From the NCBI GenBank assembly GCA_951812925.1, contig OX638371.1:84329697-84393696 (forward strand): a stretch of DNA of 64,000 bases. Reading direction: 5' to 3'. Origin of the DNA: Calliopum simillimum (lineage: Eukaryota > Arthropoda > Insecta > Diptera > Lauxaniidae). Positions 33,711 to 45,432 of this stretch are shown piece after piece; the stretch's first letter is position 1; each line of letters starts with the position of its first letter. Both the position numbers and the translations under genes were made by a program. The notes beneath the pieces are model-generated. The model was given only the letters and a program-made list of their open reading frames with translations, did no database searches and had not been told where the DNA came from.

Positions 33711-34603
33711 TAGTAAGTTCGGGTAATGTGATATAGGCATTTTTGTTTTCAAAATTACACGTAGCTGTCAAAGCATAGCTGCTATCACTTTATGTATTAT
33801 GTATTATTGATGTATTGTGCAGTATATTATGATTTTGGAGTTGTTTAGCGTGGGCCAATCTTAAGCTATTTCAATAAAATTGAAAAAAGGCAAAAAAGTT
33901 AAGAAAAAAAATTGGCGGGTAATGTGATATACTATATCGCATGGACCAACAAATTGCATTTTCGGCAAAAAGATCATCGTGTTATAAAGGTACTTTTATT
34001 GTGGAACTTTTATTTCAGGTAAGGAGTGATAAACATTACTAAAATCGCTTTTACGAAGCTTTAGCTCATTTTTCTTAAAAACTGTGACCTTTATATAAAA
34101 ATGTTGGACCAACAAATTGTTAATAAAGAAAAACGTTTTAAATTTGGGCCAGAAGACCATCGTGCCAAACATTTTGCATTGCAAGTGGAACATCAAATAT
34201 TTTTGGCGCCAAAATTGCACTATATCACATTACCCGAATTTCAGTTTTAAAACAATCAGGCTATTTTTGAAAAACACACTTCCGCAAATAAAAAATTCAA
34301 TTGATTTATGGTTAGGTATATTCACTCACTAGCAGAATTTAATATTGCGGCTATGATATCAATTTTAGTTTTGGCGAGATCCTAACATAAAGCACACGCA
34401 AATAAAGTTTTTTGTTTACTGCTAAATCGATTTTACAACACTGAAGGCAGAATAAATGAAGGTGGGCGCTCAAAAACTTGCAGCACGTTTCTTTTTCAGT
34501 TGCTGTGGTGTTGACGAAAAAATCATTATCGAGAGATGTTTATTTAAGAAGATATGCTGGTATATCACATTACCCGCCTATATCACATTACCCGAAGTTA
34601 CTC
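33711..34603. mobile_element. MITE with GGGTAATGTGATATA repeats
   Basis: AGTAAGTTCGGGTAATGTGA at 33711 is matched inverted at 34577-34603. The word CGGGTAATGTGATATA occurs five times: forward at 33719 and 33919, reversed near 34210, 34561 and 34578. The inner pair (33919/34220) brackets its own segment with a duplicated GGACCAACAAATTG, so a second copy may be nested. No coding content. Confidence 0.7.
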
Positions 34604-34954
34604 TAAATATGTAGAGCAACCAATTTTGAGTTCTACCGTAAAAATTTTGTTTGCGCTTTTTTGCGACTTTTTAATAATCGACATTTTTTTCAGACAACTT
34701 CTCAATACGAAATGCAGACTTATTGGATATCTGGAGAGCCGAAGAAGACAAAGAGTCGGCAGTTTCAAATCATTTCATAATTCTCTTGAATAAAGGTGCA
34801 AGATCGAACTCGTTTGCGGAAAATTTAGGGGAAAAGTCTAAAGCCTTTTGCAAATATTTCAAAGAAAAATGGGGATATCACGTCAATATCTACTAAATTT
34901 GCAATACTTTGAAAAATTTTGTTTTGAGACTACTGATATTATAAAAAAAGAATC

Positions 34955-35197
34955 TCTGGTATCCGATGACACAAAGTCCTTATTCATTCTAAGGAAATTA
35001 TTCAAAATATGGTACTTCCGGTAGAATACTTTGGAAAAGACGCAGATGAGTGTCGGAATAAAGTTTTTAAATTAGATAGACTGCATCACGCTCGCAAATG
35101 TGACAAAACAATAAATTCTTCTGACGTTTTTCATACAACTTTGAATACCTCTGGTCCCGTCATTTCCAGTATTTCGAGAATATATTGGAAAATTTAG
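34955..35197 (+). pseudogene. Transposon-like coding fragment, unclassified
   Basis: The plus strand reads HKVLIHSKEIIQNMVLPVEY, then DADECRNKVFKLDRLHHARK, then DVFHTTLNTSGPVISSI before a stop. The pattern VHKVLIH...hPIG...EA.EARNK..K..R..H.RK.SR...N.D.h..hL..SDP.IS is one I associate with repeated uncharacterised insect proteins of transposon origin, but I cannot name the superfamily. The upstream part reads poorly, so it is a truncated or decayed copy. Confidence 0.4.
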
Positions 35198-35373
35198 AGC
35201 TTTTAATATGTATTTTACTTATGAATTTATAATGTTTTCTTATGTTTTTAAATTAGTTCAGTTTATGTAATGTTTGAAAAAATTAGTTTTTAATTTAGTT
35301 TGCTTTTAGATCTCTGTAATCGTACTGTAATTGCTAATCCATATATGTACATTTGTGTGTATGTATATACTTA

Positions 35374-35962
35374 GAAAATTGATTTTTTAATTGAACTTTT
35401 TAGTCATATATTTGCAAAGATCGACTTACATATAAATCTATCAATGCATTTTCTAACACATAATTATGACAAATCAAGGAACGGATTAAAAACACGGCTA
35501 TATCAATAAATAACACAAAAACAACAATTATGATATATCAATACGTATTAACACACAAGCAAAACTGGCAAAAGTCGGCTTCGCAGCCGGGCAAGGCTGG
35601 TGCAGTGGTAGCGACTTCTGCTACCAACCGCGAGTTCCTTGGTTCGACTCACGCCCAGGCCAAAAACACAAAAAGTTTTCAAACTTGCAATTTTTCAATT
35701 ATAATTAATTTAGTAAAATAAATATAATTATAATTACAAAAATAGTCTGATGAGTCTTTGTGGCGAAAGACGAAACATATGTCACTATAGCCGTGTTTTT
35801 AATCCGTTCCTTGATTTGTCATAATTATGTGTTAGAAAATGCATTGATAGATTTATATGTAAGTCGATCTTTGCAAATATATGACTAAAAAGTTCAATTA
35901 AAAAATCAATTTTCTATATATAAAATGTCATTAAGTTACACACTTAAAAAAAAAAAAATTCT
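35374..35962 (+). mobile_element. tRNA-containing foldback element, copy B
   Basis: A 589-bp relative of copy A in the opposite orientation. It starts GAAAATTGATTTTTTAATTG, ends in ACACACTTAAAAAAAAAAAA and ATTCT, and is flanked by the direct repeat TGTATATACTTA (35362-35373 and 35963-35974; the match continues six more bases with GAAAAT). Inverted arms of about 130-150 bp (35374-35506, 35775-35920) surround the tRNA-like unit. It lacks the GGGCGTGGCACC repeats and transposase scrap found in copy A, so it is probably nearer the basic form. Confidence 0.8.
35586..35660 (+). ncRNA. tRNA-like unit in copy B
   Basis: Same 75-bp unit as in copy A, with A-box-like TGGTGCAGTGG, B-box-like GGTTCGACTCA and ends GCCGGGC / GCCCAGGC that pair with one bulged A. 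Likely an RNA polymerase III promoter of the mobile element. It differs from copy A at several positions, so the copies are not the result of one recent duplication. Confidence 0.65.
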
Positions 35963-36394
35963 TGTATATACTTAGAAAATATGAATATACCGTACCAAAT
36001 TTTAATAAACAATGTTTAATAATAATTTCTTTGAAAAGAGGTTGAAAAAGGGCCATGACAGTTGTCCAATTTGACCAATTTTTAAATATGATGTTCTCTG
36101 CACTCCTAGAATAATTTCCACGAGATGTCAGCTCAATATCTTTATTTTTGTACTTTTGGCCAGAAAACATGTTCAAATTTCCCACAGTGCGTGGTATGCT
36201 AATATAGTTTCCAAAAAAAAGTGTGGAAATTATAGAGGCATAACTTTGCTCTCAGTACTATCGATAAGTACTGACAAAAGTGAGAGTAAATAGAATACTT
36301 AAGCGAAAAACTTCATTCGACCATCCTATAGAAACAAACCAATTGCCAATAAAGGACAAAACTAATGTCAAACGCATTGGACGACTTTCTAATT

Positions 36395-36550
36395 GAGCTG
36401 GGCACGGGCCGTGCTTTTTCGTGGTCCCCGGGCCTTTACTCTTCGACGACGGGCTCGGGCCTTGAAATAGAGTTTTGTGCAGGCTTCGTGAGGGCCCGGG
36501 CCTAAAAACAAAAGCCCGAAAATTAGAGGCCCGCAAAGGCCCGTAAATCA
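36395..36550. repeat. GC-rich GGGCC/CGGGC block
   Basis: In otherwise AT-rich DNA, about 150 bp carries CACGGGCC, CCCCGGGCC, CGGGCTCGGGCC, GGGCCCGGGCC and AGGCCCG words in succession. The abrupt change of composition points to an inserted repeat. Similar GGGCC-rich text occurs in some hAT-type elements (recollection, not tested). No open frame has a recognisable product. Confidence 0.5.
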
Positions 36551-36687
36551 CGTGAAGGTTGAGAAGCATAAACTTGGAAAAAATTCTGTTCTTCCATAAA
36601 AATATGTAAAATAATGTAAAAATGTGGGGCTAAGAAAGACAATGGAGTAAGTCAAGTCAAAACAATTGACTTATTAGATTCGACCAC

Positions 36688-37530
36688 GCCGCATAGTGGT
36701 CCTAAAGTGTGTTTTTTATATCAACATTTGTTTAATAGCTCGGGAACCAATAAAATGATTTAAATGATTTTTTTTGCGTGGTTCAGTTTATTGCCTAGTA
36801 AAATCTTATTGTATTTTTTTTTTCGCAGTTCCTTCGGCAACGTCCAGAATACTAAAAGACAAAATAAATTAACTTTCGAGACGTTTCATGGTTGCAAAGC
36901 TTTTCTTGAGGATAAACTTTATGGATTTGTATACAATAAGGAATTTCAATAGTAATAAAAAATACTCAAAACAACTTTTTTTAGTTTTTATATTATCCCG
37001 CACGAAGCCGAAGAAACTTTGAAAAAATAAATTCTATAAAACCTCACTAGGTAACATATCTATGCATTGCAAAAAAAATCACTCAAGTCAAACCAATGGT
37101 TCCCGAGTTATTAAGGTTTCCCGGACAAAGCCGAGGGAATTTTGAAAAAAATTAATTTCACATACTTCCACCCGGCAACATATCTACCCATAAAAAAAAT
37201 CATTCAAATCGGGTTAATGCTTCCCGAGTTATTAAGATTTTTGCTTTCCCGGACAAAGCCGAGAGAATTTAAAAAAAAAAAATAAGTTTCACAGAATTTA
37301 AATGGGCAACGTATTTACCCATTAAAAAACAAAAATCGGATGATTGGTTCTCTAGTTGTAGAGTTTTATAAATTTTCTGTTTTCGATTTTTCGGGTTAGA
37401 GCCCAAAGAAATATAGTCAAAACGATTTGATCTATAAAAAGCAATAGCTCATTTTTCCCTGTTTAATTTCCTATAAACACTCGTCATTGAAATCTTTCTA
37501 TAAGCGGGCAAAAAAACAAAAAAAAAAAAA
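36688..37530. repeat. ~118-bp repeat units with CCCGGACxAAGCCGA
   Basis: Units near 36998, 37120 and 37248 share CCCGGAC(A/G)AAGCCGA(G/A)(G/A)(G/A)AA, a middle GGCAAC(A/G)TAT(C/T)TACCCAT and an end GGTTCCCGAGTTATTAAG. An inverted unit lies at 36735-36850 (CTCGGGAACCAAT ... GTTCCTTCGGCAACGTCC). The tail CATTGAAATCTTTCTATAAG and GCGGGC is shared with the array at 45590-46130. This is a dispersed element built of repeated units. Confidence 0.65.
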
Positions 37531-37559
37531 ATTCCTCATTGCCAGGAGAGGAAAAAAAT

Positions 37560-37763
37560 GTTCAACAAGCCCCATTAATTTTTCCTCTTTCATATTTCTC
37601 TTAAACACTACTAGCCCTTTTTATCCACCCCTTAAGGAGCCTCCATACAAAATTTATATTTCTATCTAAATTTTGTATGGGAACTCCCTTAAGGAGTGGA
37701 AAAAAGAGAATAGTGTGCTCGAGAAAAATGTTGAGGAGGAAAAATTAATGGGGGTTTGTGAAC
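37560..37763. repeat. 204-bp near-perfect hairpin
   Basis: TTCAACAAGCCCCATTAATT and the inverted partner AATTAATGGGGGTTTGTGAA close a structure whose inner part CCTTAAGGAGCCTCCATACA pairs with TGTATGGGAACTCCCTTAAGG. The loop is about 20 nt around TTATATTTCTATC. It is a small foldback or MITE; no product is expected. Confidence 0.7.
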
Positions 37764-38031
37764 TTCAAAAATCGATTTAAAAAAAAAATCTGACGTGCTG
37801 GAGAACAACGACGAGAAACGGGCATTTTTTTTTAACGTCTATTTTAAGAATTTTTTAGATTTTCCCGTGTTTTTTTTTTTGTGTCGGACCGTATAACACA
37901 TGCTAACATTATACTTGTACGCCACCTTATAATAGGAACATTGAAGTTTCAAAAATCTATCCATAGGGAGTAAGTTTTAGTACTTTTATTCATCTAAAAA
38001 TACCTTACAAAGAGACCTTTAATTTCGAATT

Positions 38032-38481
38032 AGTACAGTCATTTGGTAGTTTTATCTGGAAAGTTTTGCGGGATTTTTGCAAATGAGTTATTTAATAGAT
38101 TTCGATGTGCTCTTTCAGAATTTCAACTTTGCTACCTCGAATCGTGTTCGCTCGCGCCGCCATATTGGAAAAATGGCGCCGAAAATCAGTTTTTTACAAA
38201 TATCCCTTTAACGGTTACATTCAGAGAAAAATATCGTTGAACAATATTTTAGCTCAAAAAATTTTCTATAAAAATGACCATCAAACTGTTTTCGTACTAC
38301 TTATAACTCAGGACTGATTTTGGGCGCCATTTTCCCAATATGGCGGCGCAAGCGAACACGATTAGAGGTAGCAAAGTTGAAATTCTGAAAGAGCACATCG
38401 AAATCTATAAAATAAGTCATATGGAAAAATCCCGCAAAACTTTCCAGGTAACATCATTTTATTCTCCCAAATGATTGTACT
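38032..38481. mobile_element. 450-bp foldback, same family as 4280
   Basis: Ends AGTACAGTCATTTGG and CCAAATGATTGTACT, with arms of about 190 bp that match the outer arms of the 4280-5650 element: TGGAAAGTTTTGCGGGATTT, GAGCACATCGAAATCTATAA and CCAATATGGCGGCGC are all present. The inner part is deleted. The right arm still reads an open MAAQANTIRGSKVEILKEHI and continues to a CAG-GTAACATC junction; the left arm has one stop and a changed donor. Confidence 0.8.
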
Positions 38482-38639
38482 AAATATAAAACAACAAAAT
38501 TATAATTCACATTAAAGGTTGAAAGTGAGTTGAATTATGTCAGTGATTATTTCTTTAAAATGGTCTTTCTAGTACTGTTTTCATGATTCGAAGAAATAAA
38601 GAATAAACTACTTTTCCTCTTCTCCAAACAGGCATCCAT

Positions 38640-39560
38640 TATGAAAACTTCAATGCGAAACAAATTGAAAAACCCTTATATGGCGGCAACACTACCCAAC
38701 ACACACACACTTTGTGTTGGTAAAAAATCCCACTCGATTCCACATCATTTGAAAAATCAATTAAAACGAGAATCAATAAACTCCACGGCAACGACAGTTG
38801 TTTGTATGTTGTCTTGTTGTTATTGTGTTGTTGCTGTTGCTGGTGTTGTTATTTAACTTATAGTGTGTGTGTGTGTATTATATCTATCGTATGTACATAT
38901 GTTGTATTGATACGTGGCATTTGTTGACAGAGTCAGTGGAGCTCTTTTGCTGCTGTTATTGCCATTGATGTTGATGGTGCTGCGCTGTGTTTTTGCTGCT
39001 ACTGCTGCAACTGCTGCTGCAATCAATTGTTGTTGCTTCAGTTGTTTTTGTTTCGATAGAATAAATTCAATCAACAGACAGCACATTTGATGAATAATTG
39101 TAAATGAATTCCATTAAAAAGTCATTTGGATTCACACTCTGACTGATGAATTCAGTATAAAGCAAATTGTTATTTGACGCCAACAGCAGCAAGAGAGTCA
39201 ATGCAGTTTAAGAGCCTTAACCCTAAAGTTCTTCAGACTAAGTCGTCCGTAGTCTGAAGAACAAACCCAAAAGACAAATGTTTCGATACAGCACGTTTTC
39301 CCTCATTAGCGCTTAACTTAAAATATTCAATGAATTTCAATTATGACTTTTGTATATGTGCACAAAGTAACCACAGTCTTCATTCATGGGTTAACGACGG
39401 CAGCAATTGCTGCTGAACTTATCATAGTTTGGTTTTCAGCTGCTATTGCAGTTGGTGTTGCTCTGGCTCATGACTATTTTATAACAACGTGTTTAAGTGT
39501 GCTTCTGGCCCTTGGAGTAGTCCTGTAACATTATATGTTGACATCATCATCATCATGCTG
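38640..39560. repeat. CTG/TTG-rich simple repeat block
   Basis: Contains GTTGTT(A/G)TT runs at 38810-38850, (GT)n at 38865, CTGCTG runs at 38940-39030 and ATCATC at 39540. Such blocks are common in introns and regulatory DNA of flies. A 61-residue hydrophobic frame at 39343-39528 is composed of these repeats and is not proposed as a gene. Confidence 0.55.
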
Positions 39561-40239
39561 CAACATTGTGGGAATCGCTTTCATAATGATTCTCAATGAT
39601 AACTATTGATTTGCTGCTGAGCTTACGTGTAATGTGTAGGTACTTGGCTTATATTTAAGTCAAATTTACCTTAATGAATGAAAGGATGCATCACGCAAAA
39701 TTATGCTATTTCACTTTTTTTTTTGTTGCACAGAATTAGTTAATAAAATTGGGTTTTTTTTTTAATAAACTAAAGTGTACTACATAAACATAATCAAAGA
39801 TTTATGCTCAATGTCTAAGAATATAGGGAAAATTTGTTTTAGAGGGAGAAAGTTAAGCTGCGTGGTACTTCAAACGCAAAAATTGCACTTCTGCACACTG
39901 ATCCCAAATGACATTTTTTGATTCAGAAATGACCAGAAAGCGCATTCTTTAACCAAATCAAATATTTATTTTTAAACTGTAGTTTGATAATTTCGTAAAA
40001 GATTCTCGGACTCCAAAATTTCGTAGCGACTATCGTGCCAAAGATAGGGGCTCAATAATAGGGTCAATATATTGATAAAAATTACTTGGAGTACCATGAT
40101 CTACTAAAAAAAGATACAGAGATGTCTACTGTTAAAAGAATTTCTTTTAAGATAACTATTCCTGCTTGCTACTAAAACAAGGTTTTTGACGCATCACTAT
40201 GGCCTCCTAATGTGTTGGTACGCCCGTTTACTTTTTTAG

Positions 40240-41955
40240 GAGATGCGAAGGAAACTCAACTCAAAAGCTGGCCTTAGTCCTCGTTGTAATGTTCTAAATT
40301 TTTACTACCAAAATCTTTCTGGCATGCGAACAAAATTAATTGATGTACGAAATTTTATCGCGGATTCTGATTATGATGTTTTTATATTTATTGAAACTTG
40401 GCTTAATGTGGATTTTTACAATGAAGAAATTGCTGATCCTCTCTATTCCAAGTTTATCGGGAAGATAGGAGTGCCGATAAAACTGATTGCTCGAGTGGTG
40501 GGGGTGTATTAATAGCTACCAGAGTCGATTTATGTTCCTTGTTATGTAATATCAATAGTTTAGATGGTCTTCTGGATCAATTGTGCATCACTATTCGTCA
40601 TCCAAGAAGTAATATCATTGTTTGTGCATGTAATGTTCCACCGAATAGTTCTAGTGATCTATATAGCAAGAATGTGTTTTCTTCCTGGTAGATCTACTCT
40701 TACAAATCTCAGTGCTTTTACAAGATATTGTATTAATTCATTTGAAAGTGGTGATCAAGTAGACGTTATCTATTCCGATGTTTCGAAAGCTTTTGACAAA
40801 GTGTCAAATTGTCTATTAGTTTCTAAATTATCGAATTTAGGTTTTTATTCCACATTCCTATCTTGGCTAAAATCTTACCTATCGAATTGATTCTCCTTTG
40901 TAGCCATCGATGATGTAAGGTCACAATCATTCTTAATAACTTCCGGAGTGCCGCAGGGTAGCATACTTGGTCGACTGTTATTCATTCATTATATTAATGA
41001 TGTGTCATCGTGTTTTTCTTTGGTACGTTTTTCATTATATGCTGATGATTTCGAAATTTATTATAAAGTAAGTAATTCTTCTGATTGTTGTGCTCTCCAA
41101 AATGAATTAAATGATGTTGTCACTCGGTTCAATAATAACTGCTTGACATTGAATGTACGAAAGTGCTTTTGTATGACTTTCTAAACTAAATAGTCCTCCG
41201 CTACATTCATATAGTGTTGATGGTATGCCTCTAACTAGAGTTGACTAAATCCGTGATCTTGGTATTTTCTTTGAATCTCGTTTAAACTTTACGATTCAGG
41301 TCAATCATATTTTGCCTAAGGCTTATTCTCTTCTAGCTTTTATTAAACGGAATAGCGCTGCTTTTGTTGATCCCTATACGAGAAAACTTCTCTATACCTC
41401 ATTCGTAGGTCCAATATAGAATACGGTTCTTTTATTTATAGTCCTAGTACTAGAGGGGAAAATATAACTCGCCTGGAGCGTCTTCAACGAAAATTTGTTA
41501 AGTTCGCCTTACTTTCGTTAGATTTTACTGAGCCTTTACCATTATACAATGCTCGCTGTTTGCTTGAAAATCGGCGCTTTAATCTTAGTATCATGTTTAT
41601 TTATGATGTTATCAATGGTTTTATTGATTGTCCAGAGATCCTTCAGCTGATCGGCTTTCATACTCCTCCTAAGAGTTTACGATCCTCGGATTATTTTTAT
41701 ATCAAGTGTCACAGGTCAAACTGTGCCATTAATGAGCCCATTAATAGTACTCTTTTATTGCTCAATAGGTTATACAAGGATATTTCAATTGATTTTTGTT
41801 AGAATAAATCTCAATTTAAGTCTATACTGCTTAGGATCTTACATTAGTTTATTTTTGTATGTAAGTTATTTTATTTAGTTATAATTTAAGGTTAACTGTT
41901 CTAGCCTGTAAGGGATATTATTATCCAAAGACTCATAAATAAATATAAAAAACAT
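40240..41955 (+). pseudogene. Decayed LINE: endonuclease and reverse transcriptase
   Basis: Reading plus strand in order: endonuclease start NFYYQNLSGMRTKLIDVRNF and FIFIETWL (E of the APE-type nuclease site); a deletion near 40500-40680; RT part FLPGRSTLTNLSAFTRYCIN, then DVIYSDVSKAFDKV with the first RT aspartate; PQGSILGRLLFIHYINDV; YADDFEIY, the YADD catalytic box; then the thumb region DLGIFFESRLNF and IEYGSFIYSP, and a C-terminal part ending in LYKDISIDFC. Stops and frameshifts occur near 40500, 40888, 41180 and 41410. The 3' end has short AT repeats ATAAATAAATATAAAAAA. It fits CR1/L2/Kiri-type LINEs rather than RNase H clades, but the clade is inference. Confidence 0.85.
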
Positions 41956-44021
41956 GTTTTTTGCTCATAACTTTTTTTTCTTCACAGATGGATACCCAAG
42001 TTTGCTAGAAAAATAAATATTGTGCTATTGCAAAAATTTTGGCGTCAAAAAATTATAAATTTTTTTGTAGTATGGATAATATTTGTTAGTTAGTTGAAGG
42101 ACAACTAACGGGTCGGAAAAATGATTTTTTACCTAAAACACTTTAAAAATATGCCATTATATTAATGATGGCTACTAAGCTCAAGCACTCCGATCTTGGT
42201 AGGAATTCACGTTAAAAAGAAGAGCACTGCAGAGCATTTAAAGTCAAAAATAATACTTTTACAATTTTTCAGCTCAATTATTATATTTTTGTTCAAAAAT
42301 TAATTTAAATTATATAATGAATAAATTTCACAAAATAAGCTTTTCAAAAAAGATGGCTGAAAATGAAAGGTATTGTAAAAGTGCACCAATTGTAACAATA
42401 GTAACTCTGTTATATAAATATTAAGTATTTTGTATGCACATTTGTTCCTTAATTCAAATAGTTAAAATTCAAAATGAAATTCAAATAACTTCTTTAGAAC
42501 TTTACAAAACATAACATTAACACTGCAAGTAACCCACGAATGTTTACGTTCTTTCAGCTAATTAACCTTCAACTTAGTTTAACAGTAAAGAACTTCATCT
42601 ATATATAAAGTTTTACGGTTCGGTAGATTAACAAGCATTCAACAGTATTGGCTTAGATGAATGTAATTTTATTTCCAAGAAAAAATGAAAAAAAAAAAAA
42701 AAAAAAAAAAATTAAAAACTTTGTCAATAGAAAGTGTAGAATGACTTTTTTATACATTTACAGTGCAACACCTTTCGTGACACCCAACATCTAAAGCATA
42801 AAATAAAAATTCAGTTTGGTAGATGTTGCAGTGACCGTATTTTTTTCTCTCTCAATTTTTAGTTCACTAAAGGAAGAGAAGAAATGAAAATAAATTTTGA
42901 CAAGACTTTCAAAGCATTGAAGAGTTTTTAATTAAGTTGCTGTTGAATGAAGTTGTTATCTGAACGGTAAAGGACCCAAAAAGCAGACTGCAATAAAATT
43001 GTTCAAGTGCATAAAGTAGGTACTTTTTGCATCCGTCCCACTCCACAAACTGTGTACCTTTACTGAATACATAAATAATAGTTTTTCGTTTTGACTATTG
43101 ATTTTTATATTTATGAAATGCTAAACTTTTGCAAGAAAATCAAAATGTTAAAGTTTTATCGCAGTTTATTTTTAAAATAGAAAATAGTATACCAGCTGTA
43201 ATGTTTTGGGACATTTTCTTGAAGGAAATTGAGCTGCATCTGCTGCATCGTCTCCCCTAATATCTTCAAAAATCATTTTTCGAGGGTGAAGAACTGAAGT
43301 TCGCGAATCAGACACATAATCGGGATGCGGTTTTTCTTACTTCTAAACGCCCATGTTAAAGATCCTGAAAGCCCCAAGCATTTCGCTGAACCACCTCAAA
43401 AGTTATAGCTCAATAACGGCCAGAAGTAATAATCAGAGTGTTCGTTTGCTAGTTCAGAACTAAAGTTTGAGCGCGAAAAGCTTTTGCTTGCGAACGTTTT
43501 ATTCGTAAGTTTTAGACTAAAACCTTAATTCTGGACTAGGAAACGAACATTCAAAGTATTGTTGCATAAATTTTAAGTATAATCAGTAAAGTCAATCTTT
43601 GCGTAATCAATTAAGATTTGGGTAGAAATCTCCGATTCTTCTAAAAATTGGTGGAAATTTAGAATTAGAAATACCAGTCTGTGGGTCCGCGTACCAACAA
43701 AAAATTACTAAACACACTGCTGAGATTTCGTGTATTTAATATTCAGGTCGAGTCGGACAAAATTTTGAGAGTGGGAAAGTTGGTGGTGGGGCGTTTACTG
43801 TTCAAGCTATCACAAAGTCATGGTTTTCAGACCAGAAAAAAATGTATGAACAAAACCTTGGTTTTGATTCGAATCAAAAGTTTTTAAAATGTTAAAAGTA
43901 TAAAAAATGCTGTCGGACAAAAATTTTGGGGCGTTTGAAGAGTCGGACACGCCGAATAGATGTTAAAGCGAAAACTTAAATAAAATCTTCTATGTTAATT
44001 ATTTTCAAATGATTGCCCACT
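41956..44021. other. No recognised feature
   Basis: AT-rich DNA including a run of about 26 A at 42689. TCGGACAAAATTTTG occurs at 43754 and again, slightly changed, at 43914, possibly the ends of a short duplication. No gene is supported. Confidence 0.4.
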
Positions 44022-44067
44022 TCCGCCTACACATCTGACAAAACTCCGCCTACACATCTGACAAATA
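44022..44067. repeat. 23-bp tandem duplication
   Basis: TCCGCCTACACATCTGACAA is present at 44022 and 44045, period 23 bp, two copies without visible differences. A local slippage duplication. Confidence 0.8.
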
Positions 44068-45432
44068 TTACCGCCATCATAGCCCCACTATACACTATTA
44101 TTATTATTTCCTTAAAAAGCAAATTTCTCGCGCTTCTATTCGTTATAGTGTAAACAACTTTAAATTATGCAAAAGTCAAATGTTCAAATCACAAATACGG
44201 TTGCAAATCGAAAGCGATTTAAAAAATCCTTTTAGAACCGCAAATCGTTGCTTGCATTACCTGTGTCAACAGCAGAAAATTGCACAGAAATTGCTTGCAA
44301 ATTCATTGCCATTGGATTGGTTGGTCCTTTTGATGCTTAAGCGTAGCAAACGCATTCCTTGCACGTTTTACAATCGACAATAGTTTTATATGCGTGAGGG
44401 AGCTACTTGCAGAGGAGTAACTCTAGAAAGCATTGAGGTCGTTTGTTTTCTCCCCCAACCCTATCTACTTGCACTGACTAAACCTTTACAGCATTTTCTT
44501 ATGAATTCCTTGTTACATTTCTACGTAGGATGAAGACCGAAGTCCAAAGGACCAGTACTACTTTCATTACTTCATTCATTGACAGCAGCTACGAGTATCA
44601 AAACTGCCTTAATCTTTACACTTTATAATCCGCAGCTTCAACCTTCTTTCGTCAGGTAAGAAATTGTACTCGTCATACAATGTGAGTCTGTATGGAAAAG
44701 CTAAAATCTCACCAACATTGCCAACATTGTGATGTATTTGTTTTTGTTCCATTTGGTAAGGTTGTTTTGGTATTCCACTGACTGGTGTTGCATGCATAAT
44801 GGTCTTCATTTTGGATTTTCAGAGTCCTTCAGAGCGTAGTGCACGGTTGTTATAGAAATCAGTTGGTAGAATTTGTATAGCATTTGTAGCACATTCGCAC
44901 AATGTTTGCCTTAATTGGATTTTAGTGGTTCCAAAGCATGGTACCAGCACATAACCGTTTCTTTCTTAAATAAAAAGTGAGCAATTTAAGTTTTAAGAAA
45001 TAAGAATATTTTTGTTTTTTTTTAAATAGTTTAATTAGTGACTTCGCATTTATTCTTAATAGTTAAGAAATAGCTAAAAATGGATAAAGAATTAAACGAA
45101 TTTTGACTAAATCTTTAAAAAAGATAATATGCATTAAAATATTAAATGTACATAGGTACTCCAAATTTGTTAGAGTTTTGTCTACACGAAGTTCTGATTT
45201 TGATCCGATCCAGATCACGATTGCTTAAAGCATGATCGTAGTCTTATAGGCTGGAAATGACATAAAACGTCACATCTCTTATGAAGAGAGTGAAAATACC
45301 GCAGCGTTTCCAACATTTCATAGAACTGCTACAAATTAAGATACCTTCAATCGGCTGCTTGTCAGTTCAGATTTATTCATTTCGCTTTCAAGAGTACTTT
45401 TCAAGAAATCTCACAGGGAACTAACACATGAC

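Noticed and set aside
39343..39528. 61-codon hydrophobic frame with possible membrane segments
   Set aside because: Lies in a CTG/TTG repeat block; composition explains the hydrophobicity.
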